64,000 bases of DNA from Marinobacter qingdaonensis. Its GTDB lineage: Bacteria; Pseudomonadota; Gammaproteobacteria; Pseudomonadales; Oleiphilaceae. The position numbers were made by a program, and so were the translations under genes. The notes beneath the pieces were generated by a model. The model saw only the letters and a program-made list of their open reading frames with translations. It was not told where the DNA came from and did not search any database. Of this stretch, positions 8,183 to 18,938 are shown in pieces; within the stretch, counting starts at the first letter, position 1; every line of letters begins with the position of its first letter. The stretch lies in the NCBI RefSeq assembly GCF_034555935.1, contig NZ_JAYDCJ010000001.1, positions 124,001 to 188,000 of the forward strand, in the 5' to 3' direction.

Positions 8183-10555
8183 TTAACTCCTCAGTGTTGC
8201 CCCCAACTCTTCTTTCAGGGCGTCGATCACGCCGTTGAAGAGTGTGTGAACCTCATCTTCATTCAACGTGCGTTCGGGGTGCTGCCAGAACAGGCTCAGA
8301 GCCAGGCTGCGGTTGCCTTCACCCAGACTCTCCCCTTCGTACACGTCAAATGCACGCAAGGCCGTCAGCCGCTCGCCAGCGTGCTTTCGGGCGACACGCT
8401 CGACGTCGGCAAACGCCACATCGCTCCCGATAATGATAGCCAAATCCCGGCGAACTTCCGGGAATTTCGAAATTTCTTTGAAATTAGGCACATAACCGGT
8501 AACGATTGAGTTCAAGAATAGCTCAAACATCAGGATCGTGCCATTAAGTTCCAGATTTTTCTGAACTTGTGGGTGCAATGTGCCCAGCCAGCCGACATGT
8601 TCGCCGTCGCGAAGCAGCTCGGCGGTCTGGCCCGGATGCAGGGCTGGATGCTGGCTGCCGACAAACTGGATCTCGACGCCCAGCAAGCGGAACAGGCTTT
8701 CCAATTCCCCTTTTACATCAAAGAAGTCGGCGGTTCTGCGACCGTTTGCCCAGTTTTCGGGGTACTGCCCTCCAACCACGACGCCCGCCAGCATTTGCTG
8801 CTGGTCGATGCGCTGGTCCGACTGCTCAAAGCGCAGACCGGTCTCGAACAGTCGAATGCGACCCTGCTGGCGATTCTGATTGTAGGCCACGGTTTTCAGC
8901 AGCCCGCTCCACAGGGTGGTGCGCATCACCGACAGATCGGATGAAATCGGGTTGGCCAGGGCAATGCCCTCACGCTCCGGGTCAATCAGCTGCTGGACCT
9001 TCGGGTCCACGAAGCTATAGGTCACCGCCTCCTGGTAGCCGTGACCGACAAAGAAGTTGCGAATGGCCGACACCGGGCGGGTCGCCTCGTCCTGCTGACG
9101 CAGGCCAAGGGAGCCAATGGGCTCGGTCACCGGCAGGTTGTTGTAGCCAAAGATGCGCCCGACTTCCTCGATCAGGTCCTCTTCGATGGCAATGTCCGGA
9201 CGGAAGCTCGGCACGCTCACGCGCCAGCCGTCCTTCAGCAGTTTCTCGATGTGCAGGCCCAGACGGGTCAGAATCTCTTCCACCGTGGTGCGATCGATCT
9301 CCAGACCCAGCACGTCGTAAAGTCGCTGGGAGCGCAGGTCCACCAGGCGATCCTTGGGCAGATGCTCGTCGCTCACCACCTCGACAATTTCACCCGGCTC
9401 ACCGCCGACTATGTCCAGCAGCAACTGGGTGGCACGCTCCATGGCCTGGCGCGCGAGCTTGTAGTCCACGCCGCGCTCGAACCGGTGCGAAGCGTCGGTG
9501 TGCAGGCCGTAGTGACGTGCCTTGCCGGCCAAGGTAATCGGATCGAAATAAGCGGACTCCAGCACCAGGTCACCGGTGTTGCCGCTGACCCCGGAATGCT
9601 CGCCACCCATGACGCCGGCAATGGCAATGGGCTTCTCATGGTCGGCGATGATCAGGGTCTGATCGGTTAGCTCCACTTCCTGGCCGTCGAGCAGCACCAG
9701 CTTTTCACCGGTTTCGGCCATGCGCACCACGATGCCACCCTGGATTTCGGAGCGGTCGAACGCGTGCATGGGCTGGCCCAACTCCAGCAGGACGTAGTTG
9801 GTAACATCCACGGCCGCGTCGATGGACCGGATGCCTGAGCGGCGCAGCTTTTCCTGCATCCACAACGGCGATTCCGCCTTGAGATTGACGTTGCGCAGAA
9901 CGCGGCCCAGATACCGCGGGCAGCCCGCCGGCGCCTCGACGCGGATGTCCGGAACCTCGGAATGCACGGCATGCACCGCCGGAATTTCCGGCTCTTCCAC
10001 CACCAGGCTGTTCAGCACGCCAACCTCGCGCGCGATGCCCTTGATAGACAGGCAGTCGGCGCGGTTCGGCGTCAGGTCGACGTCGATGGTCACGTCATTG
10101 AGCTTCAGGAATTCGGCAATGTCCTGCCCGACCGGGGCATCCGCCGGCAACTCCATCAGGCCGTCATGACTGTCGGACAGACCCAGCTCGGATTCGGAGC
10201 AGAGCATACCTTCGGAGGGCTGGCCACGAAGCTTGGCCTTCTTGATCTTGAAGTCGCCCGGCAGTACCGCACCCACCACGGCGAAGGGGACTTTCAGGCC
10301 GTCCCGAACGTTGGGCGCGCCACAGACCACCTGCACCGTCTGCTGGCCGTCACTGACCTGGCAGACCCGCAACTTGTCGGCGTCCGGGTGCGGCTCGACC
10401 GATTGCACTTGTCCGACGACCACGCCGGTAAACTGGCCGGCAACGGGTTCGAAGCCATCCACTTCCAGACCGGCCATGGTGATCTGGTCCATCAATTCCT
10501 GGGTTCCGATTGCCGGGTTAACCCACTCGCGCAGCCACTGTTCACTGAATTTCAT
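8183..10555 (-). CDS. pheT: Phenylalanyl-tRNA synthetase beta subunit
   Basis: A 790-residue beta chain of the alpha2-beta2 enzyme that charges tRNA-Phe. Visible parts are the N-terminal tRNA-binding domain ([20 protein letters not shown] at about 45-65), the B3/B4 editing region (residues about 210-370), the B5 domain with [20 protein letters not shown] near 455-475, and the C-terminal anticodon-binding domain ([20 protein letters not shown]). Length is normal. pheS lies 62 bases upstream and ihfA follows immediately. Confidence 0.98.
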   Translation of the reverse strand: MKFSEQWLREWVNPAIGTQELMDQITMAGLEVDGFEPVAGQFTGVVVGQVQSVEPHPDADKLRVCQVSDGQQTVQVVCGAPNVRDGLKVPFAVVGAVLPGDFKIKKAKLRGQPSEGMLCSESELGLSDSHDGLMELPADAPVGQDIAEFLKLNDVTIDVDLTPNRADCLSIKGIAREVGVLNSLVVEEPEIPAVHAVHSEVPDIRVEAPAGCPRYLGRVLRNVNLKAESPLWMQEKLRRSGIRSIDAAVDVTNYVLLELGQPMHAFDRSEIQGGIVVRMAETGEKLVLLDGQEVELTDQTLIIADHEKPIAIAGVMGGEHSGVSGNTGDLVLESAYFDPITLAGKARHYGLHTDASHRFERGVDYKLARQAMERATQLLLDIVGGEPGEIVEVVSDEHLPKDRLVDLRSQRLYDVLGLEIDRTTVEEILTRLGLHIEKLLKDGWRVSVPSFRPDIAIEEDLIEEVGRIFGYNNLPVTEPIGSLGLRQQDEATRPVSAIRNFFVGHGYQEAVTYSFVDPKVQQLIDPEREGIALANPISSDLSVMRTTLWSGLLKTVAYNQNRQQGRIRLFETGLRFEQSDQRIDQQQMLAGVVVGGQYPENWANGRRTADFFDVKGELESLFRLLGVEIQFVGSQHPALHPGQTAELLRDGEHVGWLGTLHPQVQKNLELNGTILMFELFLNSIVTGYVPNFKEISKFPEVRRDLAIIIGSDVAFADVERVARKHAGERLTALRAFDVYEGESLGEGNRSLALSLFWQHPERTLNEDEVHTLFNGVIDALKEELGATLRS

Positions 10556-10617
10556 GGTTTATGCCTTGTCCTGATGCGGTTTCGACTGGTGATTTGAATG
10601 CCGTAGACAACGTCGGA

Positions 10618-11658
<1,041 letters not shown>

Positions 11659-11662
11659 CTAT

Positions 11663-11731
11663 AAACAAAAATAGGGGAAGAGCGTGCCCTTCCCCTATCA
11701 GTGGGCGTCTTCATGATGCCATGAGACGCCC
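11663..11731 (-). terminator. Terminator/attenuator region between rplT and pheS
   Basis: On the minus strand, after the rplT stop, a hairpin GGGCGTC/GACGCCC (11703-11731, with an inner TCAT/ATGA pairing) is followed by a perfect 10-base-pair stem (ATAGGGGAAG/CTTCCCCTAT, 11671-11698, 8-base loop) and TTTTGTTT. The second hairpin has the form of an intrinsic terminator inside the operon. In E. coli pheST is attenuated through the pheM leader peptide, but no Phe-rich leader frame is visible here, so control by tRNA-Phe charging cannot be claimed. Confidence 0.65.
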
Positions 11732-11765
11732 GTATCGATCAGCAATCGATGAAGAGCTTAAGCGA

Positions 11766-12119
11766 TCACAGGGACGCTTTGGCTTTCTCGACTACAGCGG
11801 CAAACGCCTGCTGCTCGTTCATGGCCAGGTCGGCCAGAACCTTACGATCGATTTCAACGTTTGCCTTCTTCAGGCCAGCGATCAGACGGCTGTAGGACAG
11901 ACCGTTCGCGCGGGCACCCGCGTTGATACGGGCAATCCACAGCGCGCGGAACGCACGCTTGCGGTTACGACGGTCGCGGTAAGCGTACTGACCGGCCTTG
12001 ATAACCGCCTGCTTGGCAACGCGGAATACACGGCTACGGGCACCGTAGTAACCTTTGGCCTGATTGAGAATCTTTTTGTGACGACGGCGTGCGACCACAC
12101 CACGTTTTACACGAGCCAT
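11766..12119 (-). CDS. rplT: 50S ribosomal protein L20
   Basis: A 117-residue, strongly basic protein that binds 23S rRNA early in large-subunit assembly. The N-terminus [20 protein letters not shown] and the segment [20 protein letters not shown] are typical of L20. It follows rpmI by about 50 bases. In E. coli L20 represses translation of rpmI-rplT, but the operator was not identified here. Confidence 0.98.
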   Translation of the reverse strand: MARVKRGVVARRRHKKILNQAKGYYGARSRVFRVAKQAVIKAGQYAYRDRRNRKRAFRALWIARINAGARANGLSYSRLIAGLKKANVEIDRKVLADLAMNEQQAFAAVVEKAKASL

Positions 12120-12170
12120 ACTTTAATCCTTCTACCTTGATAAACCTGTTCCGGAATGATCAGCGTGCAC

Positions 12171-12362
12171 TTAGCACGAGGTCATACGCTTGATGGAAGC
12201 CACATCAGACTTGGCGATCAGCTTGGTACCGCGGAGCTGACGCTTACGCTTAGGGCTCTTCTTGGTCAGGATATGACTGGTGAAGGACTGCTTGTGCTTG
12301 AAGCCAGTGGCGGTTTTCTTGAACCGTTTCGTGGCTCCACTTTTGGTTTTCATCTTAGGCAT
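12171..12362 (-). CDS. rpmI: 50S ribosomal protein L35
   Basis: A 63-residue basic protein with the L35 pattern [20 protein letters not shown] followed by [22 protein letters not shown]. Length matches the family (64-65 residues). The C-terminus ends in Met-Thr-Ser-Cys rather than the more common Pro-Tyr-Ala type ending, a small variation with no expected consequence. It sits between infC and rplT in the standard order. Confidence 0.97.
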   Translation of the reverse strand: MPKMKTKSGATKRFKKTATGFKHKQSFTSHILTKKSPKRKRQLRGTKLIAKSDVASIKRMTSC

Positions 12363-12417
12363 TTTTTAAAACTCCGCATTCTATTTTCAGTAAACGCATG
12401 TGTCCCTGAACGACAAA

Positions 12418-12437
12418 TCCCCCGCAACCGCGGGGGA
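12418..12437 (-). other. Hairpin between infC and rpmI
   Basis: A perfect 8-base-pair stem TCCCCCGC/GCGGGGGA with a 4-base loop lies 17 bases after the infC stop. On the minus strand it is followed by TTTGTC, a poor T-run, so it is a weak terminator or an mRNA processing/stability element rather than a full stop. Confidence 0.5.
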
Positions 12438-12454
12438 CTGTGACCCGATCAGGT

Positions 12455-12994
12455 TCACTTCTTCTTGCGGGGCGCCACTACCATGGTCATCTGCCGGCCT
12501 TCCATTTTCGGCCGCATCTCTACCGTGGCCAGCTCCTCAACATCCGCCTCAATGCGGGCCATGAGCTTCATACCAATTTCTTGGTGTGCCATCTCACGGC
12601 CGCGGAAACGAATGGTGATCTTGCCGCGGTCCCCGTTCTCAAGGAAACGTACCAGGTTGCGTAGTTTGACCTGATAATCCCCTTCTTCAGTTCCTGGACG
12701 GAACTTCAGCTCTTTGACCTGCGTCTGCTTCTGCTTTTTCTTGGCAGCCGCCTTGGCCTTTTTCTCGTCGAAGATCTTCTTGCCGTAGTCCATTATCTTA
12801 CAGACGATCGGATCGGAATCCGTAACCTGGACCAGGTCAAGAGATGCCTCTTCAGCGTGCTTCAGAGCATCCTCAATTGGTACTACCCCTACCTGATTGC
12901 CTTCTGCGTCAATCAGGCGGACTTCGGTTGCGTCAATATTCTCATTGATCGGCGCCTTTGGTGTGCGCCCACCCCGATTCGTTCGCTGTTTAAT
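12455..12994 (-). CDS. infC: Translation initiation factor IF-3 (AUU start)
   Basis: A 179-residue IF-3 when read from ATT at 12994. The first ATG in frame (12793) would remove the whole N-terminal domain. From the ATT the protein begins [19 protein letters not shown], the conserved IF-3 N-terminus, followed by the linker and the C-terminal domain ([20 protein letters not shown]). GGAG lies 8 bases before the ATT. The start is two bases past the thrS stop. AUU lets IF-3 repress its own translation in E. coli, and the rare start is retained here. Confidence 0.96.
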   Translation of the reverse strand: MKQRTNRGGRTPKAPINENIDATEVRLIDAEGNQVGVVPIEDALKHAEEASLDLVQVTDSDPIVCKIMDYGKKIFDEKKAKAAAKKKQKQTQVKELKFRPGTEEGDYQVKLRNLVRFLENGDRGKITIRFRGREMAHQEIGMKLMARIEADVEELATVEMRPKMEGRQMTMVVAPRKKK

Positions 12995-12996
12995 AA

Positions 12997-14922
12997 TTAG
13001 ATCTCCGTCTTGGTTCTGCCCTTGCGCTCGACTTCCTCAGCCAGCAGCTGTTCGAACGCTTCAAGCGATAAGGTTCCCAGGTCCTCGCCCTTGCGGGTGC
13101 GTACCGCCACCGCATTGTTCTCGATTTCCTTGTCGCCGACGACGACAAGATAGGGAACCTTGTTAAGAGTATGCTCGCGGATTTTAAAGCCGATCTTCTC
13201 GTTTCTCAAGTCAGCATTAACCCTATAGCCCAAAGAATCCAGCTTTTTGGCCAGATTCTGGCAATATTCCCGCTGGTTGTCGGTGATATTCAGCACCGCC
13301 ACCTGGGTTGGCGCCAGCCAGGTCGGGAATGCGCCCTCGTACTCTTCGATCAGGATACCGATGAAGCGCTCGAACGAACCCAGCACTGCCCGGTGCAGCA
13401 TGACCGGGGTCTTGCGCTCGGAGTTGTCCGCCACGTACTGGGCACCGAGACGACCCGGCATGGAGAAGTCCACCTGGATGGTGCCACACTGCCAGACCCG
13501 GCCAATGCAGTCCTTCAGGGAGAATTCGATCTTCGGACCGTAGAACGCGCCCTCACCCGGCAGCAGTTCCCAATCCACGCCCTCGCGATTGAGCGCCTCC
13601 TCCAGAGCGGCCTCCGACTTGTCCCAGACCTCGTCCGAGCCGACCCGCTTCTCGGGACGAGTGGACAGCTTGTACAGGATCTGATCGAAGCCGAAGTCCT
13701 TGTAGACTTCGTGCAGCAGGTCGATGAAACGAGACACCTCTTCCTGAATGGCGTCTTCTTCGCAGAAGATGTGGGCGTCGTCCTGGGTAAAGCCACGCAC
13801 CCGCATCAGGCCGTGCAGTGCGCCGGAGGCCTCGTTCCGGTGACAGGAGCCGAACTCCGCCAGTCGCAGCGGCAGGTCCTTGTAACTCTTCAGACCCTGG
13901 TTGAACACCTGGATGTGGCACGGACAGTTCATCGGCTTGATAGCGAAGTCGTGCTTCTCCGACTCGGTGGTGAACATGTCGTCGTGGAACTTGTCCCAGT
14001 GCCCGGACTTCTCCCACAGGGTGCGCGAGACCACCTGCGGGGTCTTGATCTCCTGGTAGCCGTGGCGATGCAGGGTGTCGCGCATGTACTGCTCGATTTC
14101 CTGGTACACCGACCAGCCCGCCGGGTGCCAGAACACCATGCCCGGCGCTTCTTCCTGCATGTGGAACAGACCCAGCTTCTTGCCCACCTTGCGGTGATCG
14201 CGCTTCTCGGCCTCTTCCAGGCGATGCAGGTACGCCTTCAGATCTTTCTTGTTGCCCCAGGCGGTGCCATACACCCGCTGCAGCTGCTCGTTGCCGGTGT
14301 CGCCACGCCAGTAGGCACCCGCCACCTTGGTCAGCTTGAACGCCTTGAGCTTGCCGGTGCTGGGCACGTGCGGGCCACGACACAGGTCGATGAACTCGCC
14401 CTGACGGTAGAAGGACAGATCCTCATCACCGGGAATGTCCTCGATGATCCGGACCTTGTACTCCTCGCCCATCTCATCGAACAGCTTGACCGCCTCATCC
14501 CGCGACAGAACCGAACGGGAAACCGGAATGTCCTGCTTGGACAGCTCTTCCATGCGCTTCTCGATCCGCGCCAGGTCTTCGTTGGTAAACGGGCGGTCGA
14601 ATTTGAAATCGTAATAGAAGCCATTGTCGATCACCGGGCCGATGGTGACCTGGGCCGAGGGAAACAGCTCTTTCACGGCCATGGCCAGCAGGTGCGCGGT
14701 GGAGTGACGGATGATGTCGACACCGTCCTCGTCACGATCGGTGATGATCGCCAGTTCGGCATCGTCTTCGATGCGATGACTGGTGTCGACCAGCTTGCCG
14801 TCAACGCGGCCCGCCAGGGCAGCCTTGGCCAGGCCGGCGCCGATGTCAGCGGCGACGTCATGTACGGTTACGGGTTCTGCAAAACTACGATGGCTGCCGT
14901 CCGGCAGGGTAACGACGGGCAT
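12997..14922 (-). CDS. thrS: Threonyl-tRNA synthetase
   Basis: A 641-residue class-II synthetase. It has an N-terminal TGS domain (residues 1-60), an editing domain with [16 protein letters not shown] near 75-90, the catalytic core with [13 protein letters not shown] holding a zinc-binding Cys, and the C-terminal anticodon-binding domain ([20 protein letters not shown]). GGAG lies 7 bases before the ATG. It heads the operon thrS-infC-rpmI-rplT-pheS-pheT-ihfA-merR. A TATAGAT -10-like element is visible about 30 bases upstream, but no clear -35 was found. Confidence 0.98.
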   Translation of the reverse strand: MPVVTLPDGSHRSFAEPVTVHDVAADIGAGLAKAALAGRVDGKLVDTSHRIEDDAELAIITDRDEDGVDIIRHSTAHLLAMAVKELFPSAQVTIGPVIDNGFYYDFKFDRPFTNEDLARIEKRMEELSKQDIPVSRSVLSRDEAVKLFDEMGEEYKVRIIEDIPGDEDLSFYRQGEFIDLCRGPHVPSTGKLKAFKLTKVAGAYWRGDTGNEQLQRVYGTAWGNKKDLKAYLHRLEEAEKRDHRKVGKKLGLFHMQEEAPGMVFWHPAGWSVYQEIEQYMRDTLHRHGYQEIKTPQVVSRTLWEKSGHWDKFHDDMFTTESEKHDFAIKPMNCPCHIQVFNQGLKSYKDLPLRLAEFGSCHRNEASGALHGLMRVRGFTQDDAHIFCEEDAIQEEVSRFIDLLHEVYKDFGFDQILYKLSTRPEKRVGSDEVWDKSEAALEEALNREGVDWELLPGEGAFYGPKIEFSLKDCIGRVWQCGTIQVDFSMPGRLGAQYVADNSERKTPVMLHRAVLGSFERFIGILIEEYEGAFPTWLAPTQVAVLNITDNQREYCQNLAKKLDSLGYRVNADLRNEKIGFKIREHTLNKVPYLVVVGDKEIENNAVAVRTRKGEDLGTLSLEAFEQLLAEEVERKGRTKTEI

Positions 14923-15029
14923 GAATACACTCCAGTTGGTTGCTCAGCGGTGATCTATACCAGAGACCACGTGATAACGGGCGTCCACGACACAAACCGC
15001 GGGCCGATTCGACCGCGAGTCTAACAGAA

Positions 15030-15060
15030 AAAAACCCGGCAGGTTAATGCCGGGTTTTTA
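15030..15060 (-). terminator. Intrinsic terminator of the TRAP operon
   Basis: AAAACCCGGC, an 8-base loop and GCCGGGTTTT with flanking A- and T-runs, 25 bases past the TRAP permease stop on the minus strand. Confidence 0.88.
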
Positions 15061-15085
15061 CGGACCGAGGGCCGGTTACAGCCCG

Positions 15086-17686
15086 TCAGGCGGGTTGGGC
15101 GCTGGCGCGCTCCCGGGCCCGTCGTCGCAGCTGGCCAAAGGCCATGATGGCCAGCAGGATCAGGGCCGGGATGAACATCAGCTCTTTCGGCGGACGCTCC
15201 AACGGCACCTGCACCGCGTCGATGGTCCAGCCGAAGCTGATCCCGGCCTGCTCGGCAATGCTGCCAAAGTTCACGAAATCAACCACCATCTGCTCGCCCT
15301 GAGGCGACACTTCCAGGCCGGCCGCGGCCAGGCGCTGGGCCGGTGTCTCGGCCTCCGGCAATGGCAGGCGCAGGTACTTGGAGACCTCCTCGCCATCGAT
15401 CGACATGCCAGAGGCCTGGATGATGATCGGATCGTCCGCAGGCACTTCCTCAACGTACTGCAACACCTCGGCACCCGGCCGGTTTTCCGTGGGCGGGTAC
15501 ACCATGTCCCACCAGAAACCGGGACGGAACAGGGTGAAGGTGATCAGCAGCAACAGCACGGTTTCCCACCAACGGGTTTTGGTGAACCAGAAGCCCTGGG
15601 TCGCGGCCGAGAACACCAGCATGGCCGTGACCGCACTGAAGATGGTGACCAGCAGATCGATCCACCCGGTCAGCCCGATCAACAGCAGCTGGGTGTTGAA
15701 GATGAACATGAACGGCAGGATCGCGGTCCGGATGTCGTAGGTGAAGCCCTGCACACCCGTTCGTATAGGATCGGCCCCGGATATGGCGGCCGCAGCGTAG
15801 GCCGCCAACCCCACCGGCGGCGTGTCGTCCGCCAGGATGCCGAAGTAGAACACGAACAGGTGCACGGCAATCAGCGGCACCAACAGGCCATTGGCAGCCC
15901 CGAGGGTGACGATAACCGGCGCCATAAGGGTCGACACCACGATGTAATTCGCGGTGGTCGGCAGCCCCATGCCCAGGATCAAGCTGATAATGGCGGTGAA
16001 GATCAGCATCAGCAGCAGGTTGCCGCCGGAGATGAACTCCACGAACTGGGTCATGACCAGGCCGATGCCGGTCAGGGTCACGGTCCCGACCACAATGCCG
16101 GCGGTCGCGGTGGCCACACCAATACCCACCATGTTGCGGGCGCCGGTAACCAGGGAATGGGCCAGATCAACCATGCCCTGCTTGAACTGATGCCCGTAGT
16201 GGCCCTGCTTGTGGAAGAAGGCCTTCAGCGGCCCCTGGGTAACCACGATGAAGATCATGAACACGGTGGCCCAGAACGCCGACAGCTGCGGCGAGAACCG
16301 CTCCACGGTCAGACACCAGACCAGCACCACCACCGGCAACAGGAAGTACAACCCGGTCTTGACCGTGGGACCGACCGGAGGCAGCTCGTCCATCGACGTT
16401 TCGGGGTCGTCCTCCTCCAGCGCCGGGAACCGGGTGGCGTAGGCCACCAGACCGACGTACACCGCCACCAGCAGCGGCGTCAGGACCCAGAGCGCGGCGG
16501 CGCCGAGCCAGGCCTTCATCCAGCCAATGCCGTAGTAGACCACCAGGGTCAGCACGATCAGCCCCAGCAGGATCACCACCCAGTTGAGCATGCGCTGGGC
16601 CAGCGTCGGGCGGTCCAGGCGCTCGATGCCCTTCATGTTCAGCTTGCAGGCTTCCAGGTGCACGATGTAGATCAGCGCCACGTAGGAAATCATCGCCGGC
16701 AGAATGGCGTGTTTGATGACCTCCAGGTAGGAGATGCCCACGTACTCCACCATCAGGAAAGCGGCCGCGCCCATGATCGGCGGCGTCAGCTGGCCATTGG
16801 TGGAGGCCGCCACTTCAACCGCACCGGCCTTGGTCGCCGGGAAGCCGACCCGCTTCATGAGCGGGATGGTAAAGGTACCGGTGGTCACCACGTTGGCAAT
16901 GGAGGAACCGGAGATCACGCCACTCAGGCCACTGGACACCACGGCGGCCTTGGCCGGCCCGCCACGCATGTGACCGAGCAGCGCATAGGCCACCTTGATG
17001 AAGTAGTTACCGGCACCAGCCCGCTCCAGCAGTGCGCCGAAGAGCACGAACAGGAACACGAAACTGGTGGAAACCCCGAGGGCCACCCCGAACACGCCTT
17101 CGGTGCCCAGCCACTGGTGCGAAGCCAGTTTGCTGAGGCTGGCGCCCTTGTGGGAAATGACGTCCGGCATGTAGGGGCCGGCCAGGGAATAGACGATGAA
17201 CACCCCGGCCACGATGGTCAGGGGCAGACCGAGCGAGCGACGGGTGGCCTCCAGGAGCAGGACCAGACCGCCCAGTGCAACGACCATGTCCTGGGTGTTA
17301 GGGGCACCGGGTCGGGTCGCAAGCTGATCGTAGAATATGTACAGATAGGAGGCTGCGAAGGCGGCCGCCAAGGCGAGAATCCAGTCGTACACAGGCACGT
17401 GATTGGCGTGCCTGCCCCGAATCATCGGGAAAGCCGCGAAGGCCAGGAACGCTGCAAAAGCCAGGTGAATGGATCTCGATTCGGTGGAATTGAAGACACC
17501 GAACTCAAAAATATAGGGAAGCGGAGACGCTATCCAGAGCTGGAAAAGAGACCAGAGCAAAGGAACGACAAACAGGATTACCGCTGCTGCGCCTGTGGTG
17601 GCCCTGCCACCGGATTCGGTCTGAAGAAACTCTTCGACTTTCTGCTTGTCGATGTCGTTCCCGGCTCTCGGGTCGCTATTGGTCAT
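15086..17686 (-). CDS. TRAP transporter fused permease (4TM/12TM), TAXI type
   Basis: An 866-residue inner-membrane protein joining the small (DctQ-like) and large (DctM-like) TRAP subunits. The DctM-like core shows GALLERAGAGNYFIKVAYAL, the GLSGVISGSSIANVVTTG loop, and ILGMGLPTTANYIV in the second half, all typical of the family. After the last helix bundle there is a soluble stretch of about 120 residues (from about 735) and one more helix. This C-terminal part contains SIAEQAGISFGWTIDAVQV, which resembles a PDZ-like loop and corresponds to the DUF3394 region of such permeases. Its receptor gene lies upstream. Substrate is unknown, perhaps a carboxylate. Confidence 0.93.
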   Translation of the reverse strand: MTNSDPRAGNDIDKQKVEEFLQTESGGRATTGAAAVILFVVPLLWSLFQLWIASPLPYIFEFGVFNSTESRSIHLAFAAFLAFAAFPMIRGRHANHVPVYDWILALAAAFAASYLYIFYDQLATRPGAPNTQDMVVALGGLVLLLEATRRSLGLPLTIVAGVFIVYSLAGPYMPDVISHKGASLSKLASHQWLGTEGVFGVALGVSTSFVFLFVLFGALLERAGAGNYFIKVAYALLGHMRGGPAKAAVVSSGLSGVISGSSIANVVTTGTFTIPLMKRVGFPATKAGAVEVAASTNGQLTPPIMGAAAFLMVEYVGISYLEVIKHAILPAMISYVALIYIVHLEACKLNMKGIERLDRPTLAQRMLNWVVILLGLIVLTLVVYYGIGWMKAWLGAAALWVLTPLLVAVYVGLVAYATRFPALEEDDPETSMDELPPVGPTVKTGLYFLLPVVVLVWCLTVERFSPQLSAFWATVFMIFIVVTQGPLKAFFHKQGHYGHQFKQGMVDLAHSLVTGARNMVGIGVATATAGIVVGTVTLTGIGLVMTQFVEFISGGNLLLMLIFTAIISLILGMGLPTTANYIVVSTLMAPVIVTLGAANGLLVPLIAVHLFVFYFGILADDTPPVGLAAYAAAAISGADPIRTGVQGFTYDIRTAILPFMFIFNTQLLLIGLTGWIDLLVTIFSAVTAMLVFSAATQGFWFTKTRWWETVLLLLITFTLFRPGFWWDMVYPPTENRPGAEVLQYVEEVPADDPIIIQASGMSIDGEEVSKYLRLPLPEAETPAQRLAAAGLEVSPQGEQMVVDFVNFGSIAEQAGISFGWTIDAVQVPLERPPKELMFIPALILLAIMAFGQLRRRARERASAQPA

Positions 17687-17725
17687 AGCTGAGTCCTGTC
17701 ACAGGAAAACGGGAGGGTCAAAACC

Positions 17726-17751
17726 GGCCGCGGGCACCAGCGCCCGCGGCC
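17726..17751 (-). other. Strong hairpin between TAXI receptor and permease genes
   Basis: GGCCGCGGGC and its complement form a 10-base-pair GC stem with a 6-base loop in the 84-base gap between the two genes. There is no T-run in either direction. Such intercistronic hairpins often protect the upstream message and favour more receptor than permease, which would suit this transporter. Confidence 0.65.
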
Positions 17752-17770
17752 GCTTACGCATGGGCCGGGA

Positions 17771-18754
17771 TCAGTCGATCAGGCCGGCTTCTTTGTAGTA
17801 CTTCGCGGCACCCGGGTGCAGGGGCGCACTCAGCGCGTCGGAGACCATCTCTTCCTTCTTCAGGTTAGCGAAGGCCGGATGCAGGCGCTTGAAGCTGTCG
17901 AAGTTCTCGAACACCGCCTTGACCACTTCGTACACCACGTCGTCGGCCACGTCGGTGGAAGACACGAAGGTCGCGGCGACACCGAAGGTGGTCACGTCCT
18001 CGTCACTGCCACGGTACATGCCGCCCGGGATGGTGGCTTCGCGATAGTACGGGTTGTCGGCAATCAGCTTCGCGGTGGCGTCGTTCTCCACGTTCACCAG
18101 CACGCTGTCGCAGGACGTGGTGGCTTCCTTGATGGAGCCGGACGGGTGACCGACGGTGTAGAAGAAGGCGTCGATGTTGCCGTCACACAGGGCCTGGGAC
18201 TGCTCCGCCGCTTTCAGCTCGGCGGCCAAGGAGAACTTGTCCATGCTCCAGCCCATTTCCTCCATCAGCACTTCGGCGGTGGCGCGTTGACCGGAACCCG
18301 GGTTGCCCACGGAGACCCGCTTGCCTTCCAGGTCTTCGAAGCTGGTGATGCCGGAACCCTTGCTGGCGACCACGGTGAACGGCTCCGGGTGCAGGGAGAA
18401 GACCGCCCGCAGGTCTTTGTTGGCGCCGTCGTCCTTGAACTGGCTGGTGCCGTTGTAGGCGTGGTACTGCCAGTCGGACTGGGCAACGGCCAGGTCGAGC
18501 TCGCCCTGGCGGATGGCGTTCAGGTTGTAGACCGAGCCACCGGTGCTTTCAACGGAGCAACGGATGCCGTGCTCTTTACGGTCCATGTTGACCAGTCGGC
18601 AAATGGCGCCACCGGCTGGATAATAAACACCCGTGACACCCCCTGTGCCGATCGTCACAAAACGCTGCTCCTGGGCAGAAACCGAGGTCGAGGTGGCCCC
18701 GAAGCTCACGGCAGCAGCTACAGCAAGCGCGGATACCTTAAGTTTCAGTGTCAT
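17771..18754 (-). CDS. TAXI-family TRAP solute receptor
   Basis: A 327-residue periplasmic binding protein. The signal peptide is clear ([20 protein letters not shown], cleavage probably after SVSA near residue 27). The mature protein starts [20 protein letters not shown], the TAXI-family opening, and has the later motifs [19 protein letters not shown] and [20 protein letters not shown]. It is transcribed first and the fused permease second. AAGGAAG lies 7 bases before the ATG. The ligand cannot be told from sequence. Confidence 0.94.
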   Translation of the reverse strand: MTLKLKVSALAVAAAVSFGATSTSVSAQEQRFVTIGTGGVTGVYYPAGGAICRLVNMDRKEHGIRCSVESTGGSVYNLNAIRQGELDLAVAQSDWQYHAYNGTSQFKDDGANKDLRAVFSLHPEPFTVVASKGSGITSFEDLEGKRVSVGNPGSGQRATAEVLMEEMGWSMDKFSLAAELKAAEQSQALCDGNIDAFFYTVGHPSGSIKEATTSCDSVLVNVENDATAKLIADNPYYREATIPGGMYRGSDEDVTTFGVAATFVSSTDVADDVVYEVVKAVFENFDSFKRLHPAFANLKKEEMVSDALSAPLHPGAAKYYKEAGLID

Positions 18755-18895
18755 GTGAGTTCTTCCTTTTTCTGATAGTTGTGGTTTAAAGCGAGTCGAG
18801 TACTACGAACAAGCTTAGGGTTCGTCTTAGAACATAGACCACTTGATAGTATAAATAAAGTTAGACTTTTTGGGCTAAGCGGTTGACCGGAAAAC

Positions 18896-18922
18896 AAAAA
18901 AGCCCGCTGAGCGGGCTTTTTT
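18896..18922 (-). terminator. Intrinsic terminator after the RND gene
   Basis: AAAAAAGCCCGC-TGA-GCGGGCTTTTTT, symmetric with A- and T-runs, 16 bases past the RND stop on the minus strand. It could act in both directions, but no plus-strand gene enters here. Confidence 0.9.
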
Positions 18923-18938
18923 GCAGCGTCAGAAATGC

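Noticed and set aside
13171..15024. A 617-codon plus-strand frame opposite thrS.
   Set aside because: It is the antisense shadow of thrS and has no domain or ribosome site.
15047..17692. An 881-codon open frame on the plus strand.
   Set aside because: It is antisense to the fused TRAP permease and has low-complexity His/Gln/Gly composition. The permease on the other strand is unmistakable.
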